From: an uncultured Collinsella sp.
GTDB lineage: Bacteria; Actinomycetota; Coriobacteriia; Coriobacteriales; Coriobacteriaceae
NCBI GenBank assembly: GCA_900553475.1
Contig: USEF01000067.1
Location: 1 to 8,377 of the forward strand
Direction of reading: 5' to 3'
DNA length: 8,377 nt
Translations under genes and position numbers: made by a program
Shown here: piece after piece, positions 4,999 to 8,377 of the stretch
How the letters are laid out: every line of letters starts with the position of its first letter
How positions within the stretch are numbered: the stretch's first letter is position 1
The notes under the pieces: model-generated
The model's input: only the letters and a program-made list of their open reading frames with translations
What the model was told of the DNA's origin: nothing
Database searches by the model: none

Positions 4999-7900
4999 TA
5001 ACGATTCCTGCCGTGGCAGTACTTAAACTTCTTGCCGCTACCGCAGGGGCACGGGTCGTTGCGGCCCACGTTGACGTACGGATCGTCGCTCTCGGACTTG
5101 CGATAGGTGGTCACCTTGCCACCGTTGTTGACGGCAGCCGGACCACCCTGGACAGCCGTGCGGGCCTGCACCTGCGCCTGCTTGCGCAACACCGAGTCGC
5201 CGTTGTCACCATCGACCTCGGCAGGACCGGAGAAGCGCGCGCCCTCGAGTGCGGGGTCCTCCTTGTGCTCCACGGCACGCGGGGCAGCCTTGATCTCGAT
5301 ACGCAGAACCGTGCGCAGGTAATCCTCGTACATGGTATCGACGAGTATCTGGAACGCGCTGTAGGCCTCGGTCTTGTACTCAACCAGCGGGTCGCGCTGG
5401 CCAAAGCCGCGCAGGCCGATGCCGGTCTTGAGGTAGTCCATCTCCTGCAGGTAGTTCATCCAGCGGGTATCGATGACGCGCAGCATGACCTGGGTGTTGA
5501 GCTCGCGCATCAGGTCCTCACCCAAGCGCTCGGCCTTCATGTTGTAGCACTTCTCTACGTAAGCCAGGACATCGGCGGCCAGGGCCTCATAATCCTCGTC
5601 GGGGAACTTCGGCGTATCGATGTGGCCGGTGAGTTCCACAACCCACTTGCGCAGGCCCTCCAGGTCGCGCTCGCCCTCGTGGCTGTCCTTGGTGCAGAAC
5701 TCCTGCACGCAGCGGTACACGGTGTCGTGCATGACCTCGGTGATGTGGTCGGTCAGGTCCTTGCCGTCCAGAATCTTATTGCGCTCGGCGTAGATGACCT
5801 GGCGCTGCTTGTTCATGACGTCGTCGTACTCAAGGACGCTCTTACGCATGGAGAAGTTGATGCTCTCGACCTTGTGCTGGGCGCTCTCGACGGCCTTGGA
5901 GATGATCTTGTGCTGGATGGGCATGTCGTCGCCCATGTCGGCCGTGACCATCATCTTGGAGACGCGGTCCATCTTGTCGCCGCCGAACAGGCGCATCAGG
6001 TCATCTTCCAGGCTCAGGTAGAAGCGGGAAGCGCCCGGGTCGCCCTGACGGCCGGCACGGCCGCGCAGCTGGTTGTCGATACGACGGGACTCATGGCGCT
6101 CGGTGCCGATGACGGTCAGGCCGCCGGCGGCAAGCACGCGCTCGCGCTCGGCCTTGCAAGTCTCCTTGGCCTCGGCGTTAAACTGCTCGAGCTGCTCGGG
6201 CGTCACATCCTCCATGGTCAGGCCCTCGTACTCCAGGCGCTCGCGCACCAGCTCGTCGGGGTTGCCGCCCAGCAAGATGTCGGTACCACGACCGGCCATA
6301 TTGGTAGCGATGGTTACTGTTCCGCTCAAACCGGCAGTAGCAACGATGTCCGCTTCTTTCTGGTGCAGTTTGGCGTTCAATACCTTGTGCTCAATCTTAC
6401 GCATGGTAAGCATTTTGCTCAACATTTCGGAGATTTCTACCGAGGTAGTACCCACCAATACCGGACGTCCTGCCTGAACCAATTTTTCGATTTCCTCGAT
6501 AACAGCTTTATACTTTTCGCGTTTCGTCTTGTAAACGCGGTCGTTCATATCCTTTCTTGCAATCGGACGGTTGGTCGGGATCACGACTACGTCCAATTTG
6601 TAGATATCCCAAAGTTCGCCTGCTTCCGTTTCAGCAGTACCGGTCATACCGGACAGCTTGTGATACATACGGAAGTAGTTCTGCAAAGTAATCGTTGCAA
6701 AGGTCTGCGTAGCAGCTTCCACTTTCACACGTTCCTTGGCTTCGATAGCCTGGTGCAATCCGTCAGAGTAGCGGCGACCTTCCATGATACGGCCTGTCTG
6801 TTCGTCTACAATCTTCACCTGTCCGTCGATCACTACATATTCATCATCTTTCTCGAACATGGTGTAAGCCTTCAACAACTGGTTGATGGTGTGTACACGT
6901 TCCGATTTGATGGCATAGTTTGTCAGAAGTTCATCTTTCTTTTCAAGCAGTTGCTCGTTAGTCAGATGTTGGTTTTCCAGTTCCGAAAGTTGTCCGGCGA
7001 TGTCCGGAAGAACGAACAATGTCGGGTCTTCAGAGTTACCGGTAATCAGGTCTACACCCTTGTCTGTCAGGTCTACACTATTCAGTTTCTCGTCGATTAC
7101 GAAATACAGCGGATCAGTAACTTCATGCATACGCTTGTTGTTCTGTTCCATGTAGATTTCTTCCGTCTTGAGCATACCTGCCTTGATACCCTGTTCACTA
7201 AGGAACTTAATCAAAGCCTTGTTTTTCGGCAATGCCTTGTGGCTGCGGTATAAAGCGAGGAATCCTTCTTCCACCTCTTTCTTATCGTTGGATGCGATCA
7301 GTTTCTTAGCTTCGGAGAGATATTTGGTAGCCAATACTTTCTGTGCTTCTACCAGACGTTCTACTAACGGACGGAGTTGCTCGAACAATTGGTCGTCGCC
7401 TTTCGGTACAGGACCGGAGATAATCAACGGAGTACGGGCGTCGTCAATCAATACCGAGTCGACCTCATCGACGATGGCATAGTTGTGCTGACGTTGTACA
7501 AGGTCTTTCGGGCTGATAGCCATGTTGTCACGCAGGTAGTCGAAACCAAATTCGTTGTTCGTACCGAACGTGATGTCTGCCAGGTATGCCTGACGGCGTG
7601 CGTCGGAGTTCGGTTGATGGCGGTCGATACAATCCACGCTCAATCCGTGGAACATATAAAGAGGTCCCATCCATTCGGAGTCACGTTTGGCGAGGTAATC
7701 ATTCACGGTAACCACGTGCACACCGTTTCCGGTCAGTGCGTTGAGGAATACCGGGAGAGTAGCCACCAATGTTTTACCTTCACCGGTTGCCATTTCCGCA
7801 ATCTTACCTTTGTGCAGAACGACACCACCAAAAAGCTGTACGTCGTAGTGAACCATGTTCCATACCGTATCGTTTCCACCGGCTATCCAGTGATTCTGAT

Positions 7901-8360
7901 AGATGGCCTTGTCGCCTTCGATGCGTACAAAGTCTTTCGTTGCAGCCAGTTGGCGGTCAAAATCCGTAGCGGTAACAACAATTTCTTCATTTTCTGTGAA
8001 ACGTTTGGCAGTGGCTTTCACGATAGAAAAAGCAACGGGCAGTACTTCGTCCAGTGCTTTTTCATATTTCTCCAGAATTTCTTTTTCTGTCTTATCGATT
8101 TGTGCGAAGACTTCTTCGCGGTCTTCCAGTTCCAGTGTCTCGATGCTTGCCTTCAACTCTTCCACTTTCGCACGTTCGGCGGTAGCCGATTCATGGATAT
8201 ATTTTTTGAGTTCTTCCGTTTTGGCACGGAGGGCGTCGTTGTCCAGTTTCTCAACCTCCGGGTAGGCAGCTTTGATCTTTTCCACCCAGGGCTTGATTTC
8301 TTTCATGTCTCGTGTGGATTTGTTTCCGAAAATCGAGCTTAAAAATTCATTAAATCCCAT
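4998..8360 (-). CDS. secA: SecA preprotein translocase ATPase, chimeric
   Basis: SecA is the ATPase that pushes unfolded preproteins through SecYEG. The frame of 1,120 codons has all main motifs: Walker A GEGKT at 193-197, Walker B DEVD at 298-301, motif V TNMAGRGTDI at 686-695, motif VI QLRGRAGRQGDPG at 764-776, and a C-terminal SEC-C zinc motif (Cys1104, Cys1106, Cys1115, His1116). Residues 1 to about 695 match the Bacteroides type: MGFNEFLSSIFGNKS start, a charged insert near 56-105 and lower GC. Residues from about 696 match the actinobacterial type, including the LLGGNPDE segment of about 50 residues (696-745) that Bacteroidota SecA lacks, with high GC. The start has no Shine-Dalgarno, as in Bacteroidota. 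SecA identity is certain; that this exact protein exists in one cell is doubtful. Confidence 0.9.
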   Translation of the reverse strand: MGFNEFLSSIFGNKSTRDMKEIKPWVEKIKAAYPEVEKLDNDALRAKTEELKKYIHESATAERAKVEELKASIETLELEDREEVFAQIDKTEKEILEKYEKALDEVLPVAFSIVKATAKRFTENEEIVVTATDFDRQLAATKDFVRIEGDKAIYQNHWIAGGNDTVWNMVHYDVQLFGGVVLHKGKIAEMATGEGKTLVATLPVFLNALTGNGVHVVTVNDYLAKRDSEWMGPLYMFHGLSVDCIDRHQPNSDARRQAYLADITFGTNNEFGFDYLRDNMAISPKDLVQRQHNYAIVDEVDSVLIDDARTPLIISGPVPKGDDQLFEQLRPLVERLVEAQKVLATKYLSEAKKLIASNDKKEVEEGFLALYRSHKALPKNKALIKFLSEQGIKAGMLKTEEIYMEQNNKRMHEVTDPLYFVIDEKLNSVDLTDKGVDLITGNSEDPTLFVLPDIAGQLSELENQHLTNEQLLEKKDELLTNYAIKSERVHTINQLLKAYTMFEKDDEYVVIDGQVKIVDEQTGRIMEGRRYSDGLHQAIEAKERVKVEAATQTFATITLQNYFRMYHKLSGMTGTAETEAGELWDIYKLDVVVIPTNRPIARKDMNDRVYKTKREKYKAVIEEIEKLVQAGRPVLVGTTSVEISEMLSKMLTMRKIEHKVLNAKLHQKEADIVATAGLSGTVTIATNMAGRGTDILLGGNPDELVRERLEYEGLTMEDVTPEQLEQFNAEAKETCKAERERVLAAGGLTVIGTERHESRRIDNQLRGRAGRQGDPGASRFYLSLEDDLMRLFGGDKMDRVSKMMVTADMGDDMPIQHKIISKAVESAQHKVESINFSMRKSVLEYDDVMNKQRQVIYAERNKILDGKDLTDHITEVMHDTVYRCVQEFCTKDSHEGERDLEGLRKWVVELTGHIDTPKFPDEDYEALAADVLAYVEKCYNMKAERLGEDLMRELNTQVMLRVIDTRWMNYLQEMDYLKTGIGLRGFGQRDPLVEYKTEAYSAFQILVDTMYEDYLRTVLRIEIKAAPRAVEHKEDPALEGARFSGPAEVDGDNGDSVLRKQAQVQARTAVQGGPAAVNNGGKVTTYRKSESDDPYVNVGRNDPCPCGSGKKFKYCHGRNR
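6276..6300. other. secA: Composition and phylogeny breakpoint inside secA
   Basis: On minus the codons for NMAGRGTDI are followed by TTG CTG GGC GGC AAC, the actinobacterial continuation, where Bacteroidota SecA continues with KL. To the left GC is high (40 of 60 in 6241-6300); to the right it falls (31 of 60 in 6301-6360, 23 of 60 in 6481-6540). The exact join cannot be set more finely because this motif is nearly identical in both lineages. Confidence 0.8.
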
Positions 8361-8377
8361 GTTATATTATTTAGTTT
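8361..8377 (-). other. Short AT-rich leader of secA, Bacteroidota-like
   Basis: Only 17 bases precede the secA ATG. They contain no G on minus and no purine-rich Shine-Dalgarno, unlike every other start in the window. This fits Bacteroidota translation initiation and the foreign origin of the right-hand segment. Confidence 0.5.

Noticed and set aside
4926..7253. A 775-codon open frame on plus, antisense to secA
   Set aside because: It is the mirror of the secA reading frame, its product resembles no family and is low in complexity, and it runs across the chimeric join, so it cannot be a real gene.

Overview
All six recognisable genes lie on the minus strand, in the order secA, prfB, yitT-family gene, split transketolase N and C subunits, PTS EIIA (right to left). 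From about 350 to about 6,280 the DNA is GC-rich (39 of 60 bases G/C in 5101-5160). Its proteins look like those of a gut actinomycete of the Coriobacteriia, such as Collinsella or a relative; that placement is from recalled protein families, not a search.

The right quarter does not belong with the rest. SecA is one open frame of 1,120 codons, but its first ~695 residues read as a Bacteroides/Phocaeicola SecA with lower GC (28 of 60 in 7201-7260; 23 of 60 in 6481-6540), while residues after ~696 read as an actinobacterial SecA. The switch falls inside the universally conserved helicase motif V (TNMAGRGTDI), near 6276-6300. The simplest explanation is a chimeric contig joining two co-resident gut bacteria at a conserved k-mer; a real inter-phylum recombination is possible but less likely.

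Layout. 1-350: no supported gene; a dense cluster of the 8-mer TTAGAGAG/CTCTCTAA (seven exact copies in 147 bp), then an imperfect inverted repeat and a strong GC hairpin with a T tract on the plus strand. 351-803: fructose-type PTS EIIA. 815-1753 and 1755-2585: transketolase C and N subunits; the three form a tight operon. 2586-2792: intergenic, probable operon promoter. 2793-3683: YitT-family membrane protein. 3684-3849: intergenic with tandem hairpins and a strong terminator touching the yitT ribosome binding site. 3850-4998: RF2 (prfB), overlapping the secA stop by one base. 4998-8360: chimeric secA. 8361-8377: Bacteroidota-like leader without a Shine-Dalgarno.

Working together: secA-prfB is a housekeeping unit (protein export and UGA/UAA termination). 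The transketolase-EIIA operon links the non-oxidative pentose phosphate pathway with PTS sugar handling. No new multi-gene system is convincingly present. The points most worth checking are the secA junction, the repeat array at the left edge, an SPT in place of the usual SPF codon-reading tripeptide in RF2, and the terminator abutting the yitT ribosome binding site.
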